Shown: positions 6,869 to 16,005, numbered from the stretch's first letter. The stretch is DNA of 48,646 bases from JAZDOT01 sp043798355 (GCA_043798355.1 JAZDOT010000009.1:1-48646), one strand, 5' to 3'. Program-made: numbers and translations. The notes: generated by a model from the sequence alone, not told the origin.

Positions 6869-8584
6869 TCATTGAAATTCCTTCTCATACTCTTCTCTGT
6901 CCCAGATGGTGTACGGTGCTTCCGGAGGATACGGCGAGAGCAGTGTCTTGCCGGTCTTCATACAGGTTCGTTGATACAGTTCCGGCCTGCCCAATTGTTC
7001 TGCGCGCTTATTCATCCTTTCCTCGTACGACGTGCGAGGCAATGGCACATGCATCGTTCGATACCGCTGTATCTCCCGCGTTGTAATGTTGAAGGGCCGA
7101 CCCGAGAAAGCGCTTTTCACAACGATAGGCTCTTCAGTCTTCGGCAGCGCATCAGGAAGCGCGGCAGCTGCAATCGCTCCCGGGTAGTCCACCACGTCCT
7201 CCTCAAACCAAGTGCATCCCTGACGTCTCGCCTCTTCCTCCGAGATGGGATAGTAACGGTATGCGACTGAGCGGTTGTACGGGGTTGGATTGAACGCGAG
7301 AGGGAAGAATGCTCCCCACTCGTTCGTTCGTCGCATGTGCTCGATGAGCTTCATCACTGTTTCTTCATATGTTTCCTTCGTGTACTGCTTGTTGAGGATG
7401 CAGTACTCCTTCCTCCAGAGTCCGACACAACCAAAACAGTGGCGGCATGCGTCACAGGAGATGCAGTAGAACAAGTCGGAGCTCTGGTTTCTGCAGATGT
7501 AGCAAAAACAGAGCCGCGAAACGTTGTTGCCGCACCCCACGCTCTCGTACACCAGTTCGACCCCACGGCCGAAGAACGAGAGATCGCGGCAGTCGTTCGC
7601 CTGTTCGCCAGCAAGATTGAAACAGTATTTGAGATTGTCGCCATTCTCGATGAAGTAGCTCTCCTTCACATTGCGGGATTCCTGTATGCAGTTTCCCGTG
7701 CAATCCTCAGACAGGTGCATGATGGTGTGCGGTCGAGGGTGCTCCCGTTGGAAGTCCTCGAATGCCTGACGGTAGCGTTCCCGTTCCCCAAACGAGGTAC
7801 CGCGGAAATGACGAAGGAATGCTTCATACTCTTCTCTGCTCTTCTGCTCATTCCAGATACAGTATTGCTTGTGCCGCAGGTTCGCGCAGCCGAAACAGTG
7901 GCTGCAGTGTCGGCAATGTGTGAGAAAGAAACAGTCGGCGCAATTCTCGGAATTGAAGCTGCTTTGAACGCGGGTGCATCGGGTGCAATTGATGCAGTCG
8001 TAGCAGAGCTCGCATGCGGTCACCATCGTGCACTCGATGCAATCTTTGGATTTCAAAATGCTCTCGCCGTACATGCAATCTTCAGTATGGTATGCGGTGA
8101 AGGTCAGGTAACAGTTCTTCACGTCCGACACGTTGTTACAGTATTCACAGTTCTCCGTCCGAACATTGTTCACCGCCGCATAGCGGGGCACGGTTTCGTG
8201 CAGTTGTCGCATCTGCTCGAAGAACGGTTGTTCCAGCGAGCATTCACATCCGTAGTGCAGTGCATCCCACGTTCCGCCGAACCAGTCTTCGTTATGCATG
8301 ACGGGGAATGGGGCATCCTGTGGATACATTGAGTACACGCTATCGCGGTTCGCAGCAGCCACTCTCTTGAAGAGTGCGGTCTGATTGCGGAACGATAGCC
8401 GATGACGCAATCGGCACTGAGGACATTGCCGCGGAGGCGGAATTTGGCACTTCTTCCCCGCGAAGACGGGACTGATATGGTGGTAAAATGCCACATCATC
8501 GTCTGCGATCTCGAAGTGTGATCGGCATGTGCTGCAGGTTTGGTGCATGGGGATGACGATTGTTATCGTATCCCACTGCTTCAT
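6869..8584 (-). CDS. Very cysteine-rich zinc-binding-type protein
   Basis: 571 residues with about 40 cysteines. It opens with a zinc-ribbon-like part (QTCSTCRSHFEI, then RQCPQCRLRHRL) and continues with two long runs of CxxC-type pairs: around residues 135-250 (ENCEYCNNVSDVKNC, CYDCINCTRCTR, HCRHCSHCFGCANL) and 320-400 (FYCISCDACRHCFGC). Each run ends in a related motif, KQYCIWNEQKSREEYE and KEYCILNKQYTKETYE, which shows an internal duplication. The C-terminal 100 residues are cysteine-poor. No signal peptide, so cytoplasmic. I associate this architecture with a CPR protein family often mislabelled caib/baif; its function is unknown. It starts 21 nt after the upstream secreted-protein gene and may be cotranscribed. 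Confidence 0.85.
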   Translation of the reverse strand: MKQWDTITIVIPMHQTCSTCRSHFEIADDDVAFYHHISPVFAGKKCQIPPPRQCPQCRLRHRLSFRNQTALFKRVAAANRDSVYSMYPQDAPFPVMHNEDWFGGTWDALHYGCECSLEQPFFEQMRQLHETVPRYAAVNNVRTENCEYCNNVSDVKNCYLTFTAYHTEDCMYGESILKSKDCIECTMVTACELCYDCINCTRCTRVQSSFNSENCADCFFLTHCRHCSHCFGCANLRHKQYCIWNEQKSREEYEAFLRHFRGTSFGERERYRQAFEDFQREHPRPHTIMHLSEDCTGNCIQESRNVKESYFIENGDNLKYCFNLAGEQANDCRDLSFFGRGVELVYESVGCGNNVSRLCFCYICRNQSSDLFYCISCDACRHCFGCVGLWRKEYCILNKQYTKETYEETVMKLIEHMRRTNEWGAFFPLAFNPTPYNRSVAYRYYPISEEEARRQGCTWFEEDVVDYPGAIAAAALPDALPKTEEPIVVKSAFSGRPFNITTREIQRYRTMHVPLPRTSYEERMNKRAEQLGRPELYQRTCMKTGKTLLSPYPPEAPYTIWDREEYEKEFQ

Positions 8585-8605
8585 CCAACAACAGCTCCAT
8601 CCACA

Positions 8606-10183
8606 TCACTCCCCCTTCACCCACTTCAGAAACGCCTCGAGCGGGAGCGCATTCGGGAACACCTCGTCTCCCCGCACGATGTCGGATATCTCCTGCTCTG
8701 CAGGATGGAAGGTGAAATCGTAGAGGAAATCGCCCGCAGGAGAAGAGAAAACAACGCGCCGGACATGGACCGCATCGGCGGAGATCACGGTAAATGCGGT
8801 CTGAACGGTGAAAGCGGCACCCCTCTGAGAGAGCAGCGATTCGGTCTGCGCCCCCAGAGCATCTTTCTCAGCAAAGGAAAGAGCGGAAGCGGACGAAGAG
8901 GAGTCTTCTGCAGTATTTGGCGATGACGCTTCTCCCGTGGCTCCGGCCATAACCGGCTCCCAGGCAGCCAAGAGCTCCTGCACGGAAGGAATCTCATCCA
9001 ATCCCGCAGCATGCGCGGCATCCGAGAGCATTTTGCGGTACGCCTGCGTCCGTTCGGGGTACGTTTCGAACGTACTATCCTGAAGAACGGGAGAGAGGGA
9101 GTGCAGCAGGACCGTCATGAAGAGAGCCGGATCCTTCTCGGAAGAAAGCGCCTGGGAAAGCTCCCGTGAAAAAGTCTGCCGGACGAACGCGGGGATGGCC
9201 TCAGGGAGGACATCGGACATTGGCAGAGCAAAGAGGAAGAGCGAGCGGGCTTCCTGCGAGAGCGCGGAGGGGAAGAGCGCCCACGCCTCTGTGCGTAGCG
9301 CCGGGTGGACAGCGGCAAGGAGCCACACGTCCTCGTCATCCGCCATCGGCGCCAATACCAAAGCGCGCGATGCTTCGCGCGAAACAGGCGATGTTTCGCG
9401 GGAGAGGAGTGCCGCAAGGATCTCGCGGCCATGCATGGAATGCAGGAATGTCTGACGCCGCTCCAGAGCAAGGAGCGTCGTGAGAGAAGCGGCATCCTCC
9501 TGGTCGATCGCATGTAGAAGCGAACGCACGAATCGGTCATTTTCGGCCTGCTCCGCGCGGGAGCGGGCCAGCGGGAGCCGTAGTGGATCTGCGATCGCGG
9601 AAAGGGACGGTATGGACAGCTGCTGCTGAGGTGGCAGACTCGAGAGGAGAGGCGGAGGGAGGCGCCTGATCGCATCGAGCTGTGCGGTTTTGAATGCATC
9701 GGGGAGAGGCGCGAGTGAACGCGCATCGCTCCACACGCCCACTCCTTCGACGAGATCAGCAATGACGTTGCCGCCTCGCCACTGCCAGCCTGCCGGGACG
9801 AGGACGAGGGAGCGGCCGTCCGAAACGGAGACGGCGGTCGTGAGCGCCGCAACGGTGACGACACCTCCCCGCACCGTGACCGAGAAACCGCCGAAGAAAC
9901 TCTGTATCCCGAGCTGACCCGCCGTGAGATCCGCCATCCCGTCCGTCCGGACGAGGAGCGTGCCTTCCGAGAGCAGGGTTCTGCCTTCCACCGTAGTCAC
10001 CTGCACGTCGTCGGAACCTTTCATGACGGTATCGACCCCTGCCTCAATAATCCCCTGCTCCTGTGCGGGAGATTGCACGACACGGGCAGGAAGGGACCCC
10101 AAAGCGCTCACCACAGAACCGGCGATGACCGCCAGAAGACACGGAAGAGCGATGAAGTGCCGGTGACGGAGGCGATCATGCAT
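8606..10183 (-). CDS. Secreted or membrane-anchored protein, lineage-specific
   Basis: 525 residues. A basic N-terminus (MHDRLRHRHF) and hydrophobic segment (ALPCLLAVIAGSVVSALGSL) form a signal peptide or anchor. Residues about 35-135 look like a beta domain rich in Val/Thr/Gly (TVEGRTLLSEGTLLVRTDG, FSVTVRGGVVTVAALTTAVSV) resembling FecR-type repeats. The middle is helical with alanine and arginine; a Ser/Ala-rich stretch (EASSPNTAEDSSSSASAL) precedes a small C-terminal domain. No enzyme motif seen. It is divergent from ruvC with about 95 nt between the starts, and the Cys-rich protein gene follows 21 nt downstream. Confidence 0.75.
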   Translation of the reverse strand: MHDRLRHRHFIALPCLLAVIAGSVVSALGSLPARVVQSPAQEQGIIEAGVDTVMKGSDDVQVTTVEGRTLLSEGTLLVRTDGMADLTAGQLGIQSFFGGFSVTVRGGVVTVAALTTAVSVSDGRSLVLVPAGWQWRGGNVIADLVEGVGVWSDARSLAPLPDAFKTAQLDAIRRLPPPLLSSLPPQQQLSIPSLSAIADPLRLPLARSRAEQAENDRFVRSLLHAIDQEDAASLTTLLALERRQTFLHSMHGREILAALLSRETSPVSREASRALVLAPMADDEDVWLLAAVHPALRTEAWALFPSALSQEARSLFLFALPMSDVLPEAIPAFVRQTFSRELSQALSSEKDPALFMTVLLHSLSPVLQDSTFETYPERTQAYRKMLSDAAHAAGLDEIPSVQELLAAWEPVMAGATGEASSPNTAEDSSSSASALSFAEKDALGAQTESLLSQRGAAFTVQTAFTVISADAVHVRRVVFSSPAGDFLYDFTFHPAEQEISDIVRGDEVFPNALPLEAFLKWVKGE

Positions 10184-10242
10184 AGATATGTATTTTTCCT
10201 CTTATTCTAGCAAAAAAGGTGGATTCGTTCAATGACTTGCCC

Positions 10243-10271
10243 TTGCATCCTTCGCCTCCGCGCAGCATGCT
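10243..10271 (+). promoter_or_regulatory. Putative ruvC promoter
   Basis: TTGCAT (10243-10248), a 17-bp spacer and CATGCT (10266-10271), followed 6 nt later by an in-frame ATA at 10278. The spacing is that of the leaderless promoters elsewhere in the window, but the -10 box has C at its first base. Confidence 0.35.
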
Positions 10272-10277
10272 CACCCC

Positions 10278-10793
10278 ATACCGCACGCACGGAGAATCCT
10301 CGGCATCGATCCGGGCCTCGCAACCGTCGGTCTGGGTGTTATCGAGCAGGACACACGTGGCGAAAACAAAGCCATCGACTGGCTGACGATCACGACGAAA
10401 GCCGGCATCTCTGCGAGCGAACGTCTCGCGGAGATCAGAAACGATCTTTCGAGTTACATCCGCAAAATGAAGCCTGACCTCGCCGTCGTGGAACGCCTGT
10501 ACTTCTCGAAGAATGAGAAAACGGCCTTCGCCGTCGCCGAGGCTCGCGGCGTCATCCTCCTCACGCTCGCGGAGCACGCCCTCCCCTTCCTCGAACCCAA
10601 CCCCCTCACGCTGAAGTCCTGCATCGCGGGCTCCGGCCGCGCGGGCAAAGCCGAAGTGCAGGACATGCTGGTGCGTACGCTGCACCTGAAGGAAATCCCG
10701 CATCCGGACGACGCCTCGGATGCGCTGGCCCTGGCACTCTTCGGGGCGATGCAAAACGGCATTCTTTTGAACGGATCCTCCCGTCCCCTATGA
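10278..10793 (+). CDS. ruvC: Holliday-junction endonuclease RuvC
   Basis: About 171 residues. RuvC cuts Holliday junctions together with the RuvAB motor during recombination. The RNase H-fold acidic residues are present: Asp in RILGIDPGLATVG, Glu in LAVVERLYFSKN, and Asp residues in PHPDDASDALALAL. The conserved AGSGRAGKAEVQ segment also fits. Oddity: no ATG, GTG, TTG or CTG exists in frame between the stop at 10233 and the first conserved residues near 10290. The ATA at 10278 is the best candidate because it sits 6 nt after a -10-like box; a base error is the alternative. The gene ends in an ATGA overlap with the B3/B4 gene. Confidence 0.9.
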   Translation: MPHARRILGIDPGLATVGLGVIEQDTRGENKAIDWLTITTKAGISASERLAEIRNDLSSYIRKMKPDLAVVERLYFSKNEKTAFAVAEARGVILLTLAEHALPFLEPNPLTLKSCIAGSGRAGKAEVQDMLVRTLHLKEIPHPDDASDALALALFGAMQNGILLNGSSRPL

Positions 10794-11494
10794 AATTCTC
10801 CATCACACGAAACGTATCCGAGAAATTTCCCGCTCTCGCGATCGGCATCATCATTGCGACGGAAATCGAGAACACCGTCCCCTCCCCCGACATCGCGGCG
10901 CTTCTCAGGTCAGAGGAGCATAACGTCCGCGAGAGACTCCACCCGGACACCTTCAAGGATCACCCGCACATCAAAACCATGCAGGAGATCCATCGCTCCT
11001 TCGGCAGCAATCCGAACAAGTTTCCACCATCCGTGCAGGCGCTCGTGAAGCGCGTGCTCAAAGGTAATGACCTGCCGTCCATCAATCCCCTCGTCGACCT
11101 CTACAACGTGCTTTCGCTCAGGTACGTGACCTGCATCGGCGCGGAGGACACGGACACCTGCCGCGGAGATATCCTCCTCACAGCTGCAGATGGAGGAGAA
11201 CCGTTCACGTCTCTTGGAGAAACGGAGAACGATCCGCCCCTCCAGGGCGAACTGGTCTACCGCGATGATGAAGGCATCATCTGCCGCCGCCTCAACTGGA
11301 GGGAGGGCGACCGCACGAAGATCACGGAAACGACGAAATCAGCCGTCATCGTCATCGAAGCTCTGCCTCCGTTCACAGCCGATCAATTGCGTTCCTGTGC
11401 GCAGGAACTCGCAGAATTGACCCAGAAGTACTGCCATACGAAAACGAGAACGGAGATCCTGACGAAGGAACATCCCGAATGTCTTATACGATAA
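10790..11494 (+). CDS. Stand-alone B3/B4 (tRNA-editing type) domain protein
   Basis: 234 residues. The C-terminal two thirds match the B3/B4 domain of the phenylalanyl-tRNA synthetase beta chain: VQALVKRVLKGNDLPSINPL, VDLYNVLSLRYV, ILLTAADGGEPFTSLG, RRLNWREGDRTKITE. In PheT this domain hydrolyses mischarged tRNA; free-standing versions (COG3382 type) are thought to edit in trans or act on related substrates, but this is not shown for this one. No signal peptide. It overlaps ruvC by 4 nt and is probably translationally coupled to it. It converges on the surface-protein gene ending at 11518. Confidence 0.85.
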   Translation: MKFSITRNVSEKFPALAIGIIIATEIENTVPSPDIAALLRSEEHNVRERLHPDTFKDHPHIKTMQEIHRSFGSNPNKFPPSVQALVKRVLKGNDLPSINPLVDLYNVLSLRYVTCIGAEDTDTCRGDILLTAADGGEPFTSLGETENDPPLQGELVYRDDEGIICRRLNWREGDRTKITETTKSAVIVIEALPPFTADQLRSCAQELAELTQKYCHTKTRTEILTKEHPECLIR

Positions 11495-11517
11495 GAAATC
11501 CCCTGAAGGCTCGCTCC

Positions 11518-13347
11518 TCATCCTCCGCGCGCTGCATCATAGGCGGCCTTGGCTTCATCGTAGGCGGCCTTGGTCTCTGCGTACGCATCCGCTGCCTCGG
11601 CAACAGCATCATCGTAGACAGACTGGGCTGCCGTGCGCGCTTCCAGCGCCGCATCCTTCGCCTCCTGCTTGCGGTCGGCGTACGCTGTGCGGGCTTCGGC
11701 GAGAGCGGCTGTGTAGGCTTCCTTGGCGGCTGCCACGGTGGCGGTGTACTCCGTTTTCGCTTCGGCGCGGACGGACCGGAGCTCTTCCAGTGCGGCATCT
11801 TTCGTCTCCTTGGCATCCGTCACCTCGTCGCGCTCTGCCGAGCAGTCCTGTGCAGAACCGCCTTCATCGCGGCAGGCCTTGTACGCGGCCTTGGCATCCG
11901 TAAGTGCCTGGATGGCATCTTTGTACTCCTGCTCGGCATCCTCCTTCGCGGAGGCATACTGCTCCTGCGCCTCCGTCTTCGCGGCTCCGTAAGTTTCCTT
12001 GGCTGCGGTGCGATCTGCGGTGTACTGGTTCTTCGCTTCCTCCAGCATAGCGAGGTAGGTTGTTTTCGCCTGCTCAACTGCGGCAGTGCGTTCCTGCTTG
12101 GCTTCCCCCTTCAACTCGGCGAGATGGGAAGCTGCCTGGGTTCTCTCCTCCTTGGCACTGAGGTAGGTGCCGTAGAGATCGGAAGTATCGTGATCGGTAT
12201 CATCTGTAGGATCTGTATCATCGGCATCGGAGTCATCGCCGTCCGGGGGATTCTGCGTCGCACTGTCGGTCACCACTGCGAATGGGGAACAGAGCAACAA
12301 ATCATTGTCCAGGCAGAGCAGCACGCGCTGACCGACGGTGACGGGGATCTCGCCTGTGGATTTGGTGACAGTGACCGTTGGCCCCTGATCGCAGAATAAT
12401 CTCGGCGTAAACAGATAGGCATCCGCATCCCTCAGATAGACGCAGTCTGAAAAATTCTTTCCGTACGCGACCGTGACGTTGCCTTCGCTCACGCTGACGG
12501 AATGCAGCGTGATGTTCGGCTTATCACTCCCGCCGCCCGGAGTCCCGGCATCCGGGAGAGGCGACGTACCGGGGCATGCAGGGTCTGTGACTGTCGGTTT
12601 CTGAGGGCACGACTGGCAGATGTCCTGCACCTTCGCTCGCAGTGCAGTGTGGGATATGCAGGTCAGAGGCTTGTTGGGAGTTTGCGGGACGGAGTAGATC
12701 CCCGTAACCCCGTTGCTGCAGCGGTAGGTGATATTGATGCCCATCAGCAGGCCACACGTGGAATGAGTGATCACTCCAGGTTCCCCGGTACATGTGAACG
12801 TCCACCCGTTCGGGAAATCCAGGGAGGTGCCTGCTCGGAGGACGCCGCCTGCACTGTAACATGCGCCCACCGTCTTCGGGACCCATGTCTGACTCCCCAC
12901 GGAACAGACGAGCGGATACGAACAGGTCTTCGTGCGCTTTGCACACTCCGTTGCCCCCTGGCTCACAAACCAGGATTGCGGCTTGCAATTGCCCCTTCCA
13001 CCACCGCGGATTTCGGCCTCGGTCATGAAATCAATGGCACGGAGCGTGAACGAGTCATTACCCTCACAGACGATTTTCAGCCGCTGGTAGTACGGCTCCT
13101 CACACGCGTTCCTTGTGCACGAATTCCATGTCCAGTCACCTGTCCCATCAAGACCCATTGTCTTCTGCAGCGCACAGGGACGGGTTGTTTGGTTTACGAC
13201 GGATGTTTCCGTTGCAATGAACTGAGAGCGCAACTGCGGAACGGAGAGCCCCTGTGAACGCAACACCATGAGGCTCTGGAACATGCAGAGGAATGCAAAA
13301 ATGGCAACACCGTACTGCACTCTTTTTCTGTGAACGAGTGGATCCAT
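11518..13347 (-). CDS. Modular surface protein A (one Ig-like repeat + coiled-coil module)
   Basis: About 609 residues from the ATG at 13347 (an upstream in-frame ATG at 13404 would add 19). N-terminal anchor VQYGVAIFAFLCMFQSLMVL. Residues about 50-270 are a cysteine-containing head of no recognised family (RPCALQKTMGLDGTGDW, CSYPLVCSVGSQTWVP). Then one Ig-like repeat (ITLHSVSVSEGNVTVAYGKN ... VGQRVLLCLD), an Asp-rich linker (DGDDSDADDTDPTDD) that may bind calcium, and the shared 220-residue C-terminal module. The start is uncertain: an AT-rich leader with TATAAT precedes it and no Shine-Dalgarno site is visible. First of three tandem homologues. I infer an extracellular adhesive or structural role. 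Confidence 0.8.
   Translation of the reverse strand: MDPLVHRKRVQYGVAIFAFLCMFQSLMVLRSQGLSVPQLRSQFIATETSVVNQTTRPCALQKTMGLDGTGDWTWNSCTRNACEEPYYQRLKIVCEGNDSFTLRAIDFMTEAEIRGGGRGNCKPQSWFVSQGATECAKRTKTCSYPLVCSVGSQTWVPKTVGACYSAGGVLRAGTSLDFPNGWTFTCTGEPGVITHSTCGLLMGINITYRCSNGVTGIYSVPQTPNKPLTCISHTALRAKVQDICQSCPQKPTVTDPACPGTSPLPDAGTPGGGSDKPNITLHSVSVSEGNVTVAYGKNFSDCVYLRDADAYLFTPRLFCDQGPTVTVTKSTGEIPVTVGQRVLLCLDNDLLLCSPFAVVTDSATQNPPDGDDSDADDTDPTDDTDHDTSDLYGTYLSAKEERTQAASHLAELKGEAKQERTAAVEQAKTTYLAMLEEAKNQYTADRTAAKETYGAAKTEAQEQYASAKEDAEQEYKDAIQALTDAKAAYKACRDEGGSAQDCSAERDEVTDAKETKDAALEELRSVRAEAKTEYTATVAAAKEAYTAALAEARTAYADRKQEAKDAALEARTAAQSVYDDAVAEAADAYAETKAAYDEAKAAYDAARGG
11521..12180 (-). repeat. Shared C-terminal module, copy 1
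   Basis: The DNA for the last 220 residues of surface protein A. The encoded sequence runs in 11-residue steps with Ala at the first and Tyr at the fifth position, in two arms joined by a loop with two cysteines (YKACRDEGGSAQDC). Colinear copies lie at 13477-14136 and 16092-16748, all in the same orientation, so the three form long direct repeats able to recombine. Confidence 0.85.
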
Positions 13348-13473
13348 AGAATTGAGGTTAGTATTATTGTTATTATACATTATTATATTGATTTTAGCAA
13401 TCAAGTTTTGCCCAACTGCGGGACGCCGATGGCACGCGCTATCGTTTGTTGCTGACGGCTGAAGACTCGCTCC

Positions 13474-16005
13474 TCACCCCCCGCGCGCCGCATTATAAGC
13501 GGCCTTGGCTTCATCGTAGGCGGCCTTGGCCTCCTGATAGGCATCCGTCGCTTCCTGAACGGCTTCATCGTAGGCGGCTTGTGCTGCAGCGCGCTCTTCC
13601 AGCGCCGCATCCTTCGCCTCCTGCTTGCGGTCGGCGTACGCCGTGCGCGCTTCGGCGAGAGCGGCGGTGTAGGCCTCCTTGGTGGATGCCACGGTTGTAG
13701 TGTACTGCGTTTTCGCTTCGGCGCGGACGGACTTGAGCGTTGCCAGGGCATCCGCTTTCGCCTCCTTGGCTTCTGTCGCCGCCTCACGCTCGGTCGCACA
13801 ATCCTCCACCGAACCGCCTTCGTCGCGACAAGCCTTGTACGCAGCTTGGGCATCCGCAAGTGCCTGAACGGCATCTTTGTACTCCTGCTCGGCATCCTCC
13901 TTCGCGGAGACGTACTGCTCCTGAGCTTCCGTCTTCGCGGCAGAGTATGTCTCCTTGGCTGCGGTGCGATCGACGGTGTACTGATCCTTCGCTTCCTCCA
14001 GCGCAGCGAGGTAGGTGTTCTTCGCCTGCTCAATCGCGGCAGTACGTTCCTGCTTGGCTTCCCCCTTCACCTCGGCGAGGTGGGCGGATGCCTGGGTTTT
14101 CTCCTCCTTGGCACTGAGGTAGGCGCCGTAGAGATCAGTGGAGGAATCTCCGTCCCCGTTTCCGCTTCCACCTCCATTCCCATTGCCGCCGGAATCATCC
14201 TCCCCTCCCCCGTCATCTCTCGTCGTGGCCCCGCACCGGCCATGCACACACGAAGCGCCACCCGCGCACTGCGGTATGCAATCGCGGGGACACGTCAACC
14301 ATTCGTTACCGCTGCACACACCGTTCCCGCAGCGCGCAATGGGACCGAGGCCGAGATCGAGAACGGGTTCGCCGACCGGTCCGTCCTCTGTGCACTCAAG
14401 CTCGCACGCACCCGCTTCATTGCACCGCCCTTCCGGGCAATCGCTGTCGGCCCTGCACGCTCCGCGCACGCACGCTTTGCGCAGGCATAGCGCCCCCGCT
14501 CCGCAATCTCCGTCGCTCCTGCAGGCAGGAGAACACTTTCCGCGCACACAGTACCCCTCAGAACAATCAGCGTCCTTCCTGCAGGAGCGCGCCGTATCCG
14601 GCTGCAGACAGGCATGCCCGACGCACCGATCCACGGAAAGGGATTTCTCCGGACTGCACTGCCGAATACCTCCACCCTGTGAATCACATCGGCCGCCGGG
14701 ACAATCGGCTGCGGACCGGCACCCGCGAAGGACGCACTCCTTATTCGCGTTACAGAATCCGATACAGTCCGCATCGGCACAGCAACCCGAGACGCACTGG
14801 CCGCTGCGACAGACCGAACCCAGAGCACAGTCGTCATCCCGCACGCACTCTGCACCCCCCGTTCCGGGCCCCTGCCCCCCCGTCCCGCCGCCAATGGGGG
14901 TTCCATGCAGGAATTGTAGAGGAGCATAGATCATGTGCCTCTCCGTGGTGCCGGAAGGCAGTGCCGTAATGCGCCTGTTGCCCGATAGAGTCCAGAGGGC
15001 AAGATTCGAAACATCTACGGGAGGGGTCCCGTGGCCCGTCGATGGCTTCACGATGTAGGCCGCCCGATTGGAGTTCAGTGGATCGATGCTCTCTTCGCCT
15101 CCGGCTGACCCCTGTAACGGTACGTCCTGCGTGAGGACCGTCGCTTTCGCCTTCCTCGTACTCCAATTCAGTGCATAACGCACCAGTGCGCCATCCGCAT
15201 CGGCCTGGGTCACCTGAAAGAACGGGTAGATACGCGAAAGCACATGCGTGCAGGCAACGGTCACACTGGGCGGAGTGAGTGCCCTGTATCGAACAGGGAT
15301 GTTGATGACAGGGCCCTCTGTGCATCTCCCATTGGAAGTACATGTCCCGTACGTGCAATCGGCACTCGTGGAACAGATGACATTCGTATCGTCGGTTGCA
15401 ATGTCAATCGTCTTGTTATCAGTGAGACGCGTGACCGTAATTTTAGTCCTGCTATTGTTCCTGAGGGGACTTACCATGACTGTACACTGCGGTTCCTGCT
15501 TGTTTTCAACGGCATTGATGATGGAACAATCCACGAAGCGCGCATTCTCCCCAAGATAGTAACACCGCCTCCCTCGGTTCTGAAAGTCACCGGAGATGTA
15601 ATCGTAATTGCTCTCAAAGACAAGGTAGTCCCCTGCGGGGGCAGGCGGGGGAGGTTCGGGCAACGTGCACGTGGAGAGCCCGGTTCCGACCGGCGCGCGA
15701 TCGTCACAGGAAAGGAGGGGACAGCCCCATCCCGGTCCGCCCTTCATCGCACACCCGTAATTCCCCTCGCAGCTCCGTGCGCAGCAGACCATGTCCGTCG
15801 GGCAATTGGAAGAGCACTTCATAGGATGGACCGGCCCCCCTCTCGTCCCGGGCGCAGAGGCACTCAGTTGAGCATGGAAAGCGCCGCCTCCGCCCCCCTT
15901 CGCTACCAAGATGACTGCGAGAGAGAACAGAAACACTCCGGCGACAACAAGTCCCAGAGCGCGAGGCGAAAAAAGCGGGTGGCGCATAGGTATGAAAAAG
16001 GACAC
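13474..16005 (-). CDS. Modular surface protein B (Cys-rich knots + coiled-coil module)
   Basis: 843 residues from a GTG at 16005 (an AGGA precedes it; the ATG at 15987 is the alternative). Membrane anchor ALGLVVAGVFLFSLAVILVA. A head of about 370 residues starts with cysteine-rich PMKCSSNCPTDMVCCARSC. Around 395-610 come repeated knots of the form CxxDxDCxxGxC (ECVRDDDCALGSVC, CRSAADCPGGRCD, CRKDADCSEGYC, CRADSDCPEGRC) and a CGNGVCSGNEWLTCPRDC motif, all typical of disulfide-rich extracellular proteins. A Gly/Asn/Ser/Asp linker leads into the shared 220-residue C-terminal module. Linker and head differ from A and C while the C-terminus is the same, so heads have been swapped on a common stem. 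Ligand unknown. Confidence 0.85.
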   Translation of the reverse strand: MSFFIPMRHPLFSPRALGLVVAGVFLFSLAVILVAKGGGGGAFHAQLSASAPGTRGGPVHPMKCSSNCPTDMVCCARSCEGNYGCAMKGGPGWGCPLLSCDDRAPVGTGLSTCTLPEPPPPAPAGDYLVFESNYDYISGDFQNRGRRCYYLGENARFVDCSIINAVENKQEPQCTVMVSPLRNNSRTKITVTRLTDNKTIDIATDDTNVICSTSADCTYGTCTSNGRCTEGPVINIPVRYRALTPPSVTVACTHVLSRIYPFFQVTQADADGALVRYALNWSTRKAKATVLTQDVPLQGSAGGEESIDPLNSNRAAYIVKPSTGHGTPPVDVSNLALWTLSGNRRITALPSGTTERHMIYAPLQFLHGTPIGGGTGGQGPGTGGAECVRDDDCALGSVCRSGQCVSGCCADADCIGFCNANKECVLRGCRSAADCPGGRCDSQGGGIRQCSPEKSLSVDRCVGHACLQPDTARSCRKDADCSEGYCVRGKCSPACRSDGDCGAGALCLRKACVRGACRADSDCPEGRCNEAGACELECTEDGPVGEPVLDLGLGPIARCGNGVCSGNEWLTCPRDCIPQCAGGASCVHGRCGATTRDDGGGEDDSGGNGNGGGSGNGDGDSSTDLYGAYLSAKEEKTQASAHLAEVKGEAKQERTAAIEQAKNTYLAALEEAKDQYTVDRTAAKETYSAAKTEAQEQYVSAKEDAEQEYKDAVQALADAQAAYKACRDEGGSVEDCATEREAATEAKEAKADALATLKSVRAEAKTQYTTTVASTKEAYTAALAEARTAYADRKQEAKDAALEERAAAQAAYDEAVQEATDAYQEAKAAYDEAKAAYNAARGG
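13477..14136 (-). repeat. Shared C-terminal module, copy 2
   Basis: Encodes the last 220 residues of surface protein B. The Cys loop reads ACRDEGGSVEDCATERE, identical at those positions to copy 3, while the first arm (KGEAKQERTAA) is closer to copy 1. This mosaic suggests gene conversion among copies. Confidence 0.8.

Noticed and set aside
6415..7086. Overlapping frames of 143 and 163 residues in the 6.5-7.0 kb gap
   Set aside because: They arise from GC-rich palindromic repeats and run into a real gene on the other strand.
7337..8332. 331-residue plus-strand frame
   Set aside because: Antisense to the Cys-rich protein; the Ala/Val richness comes from complemented Cys and His codons.
10233..10235. 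UGA read as glycine (as in Gracilibacteria/SR1), which would extend ruvC upstream
   Set aside because: TGA ends many genes in the window at the expected place, including overlapping ATGA pairs, so it is a normal stop here.
11479..12399. 306-residue plus-strand frame opposite the C-terminal module of surface protein A (and similar ones at 13579-14490 and 16167-16868)
   Set aside because: It mirrors the Ala-rich coiled-coil codons, giving Leu/Arg/Gly/Cys runs with no domain pattern. The minus-strand proteins are clearly real.
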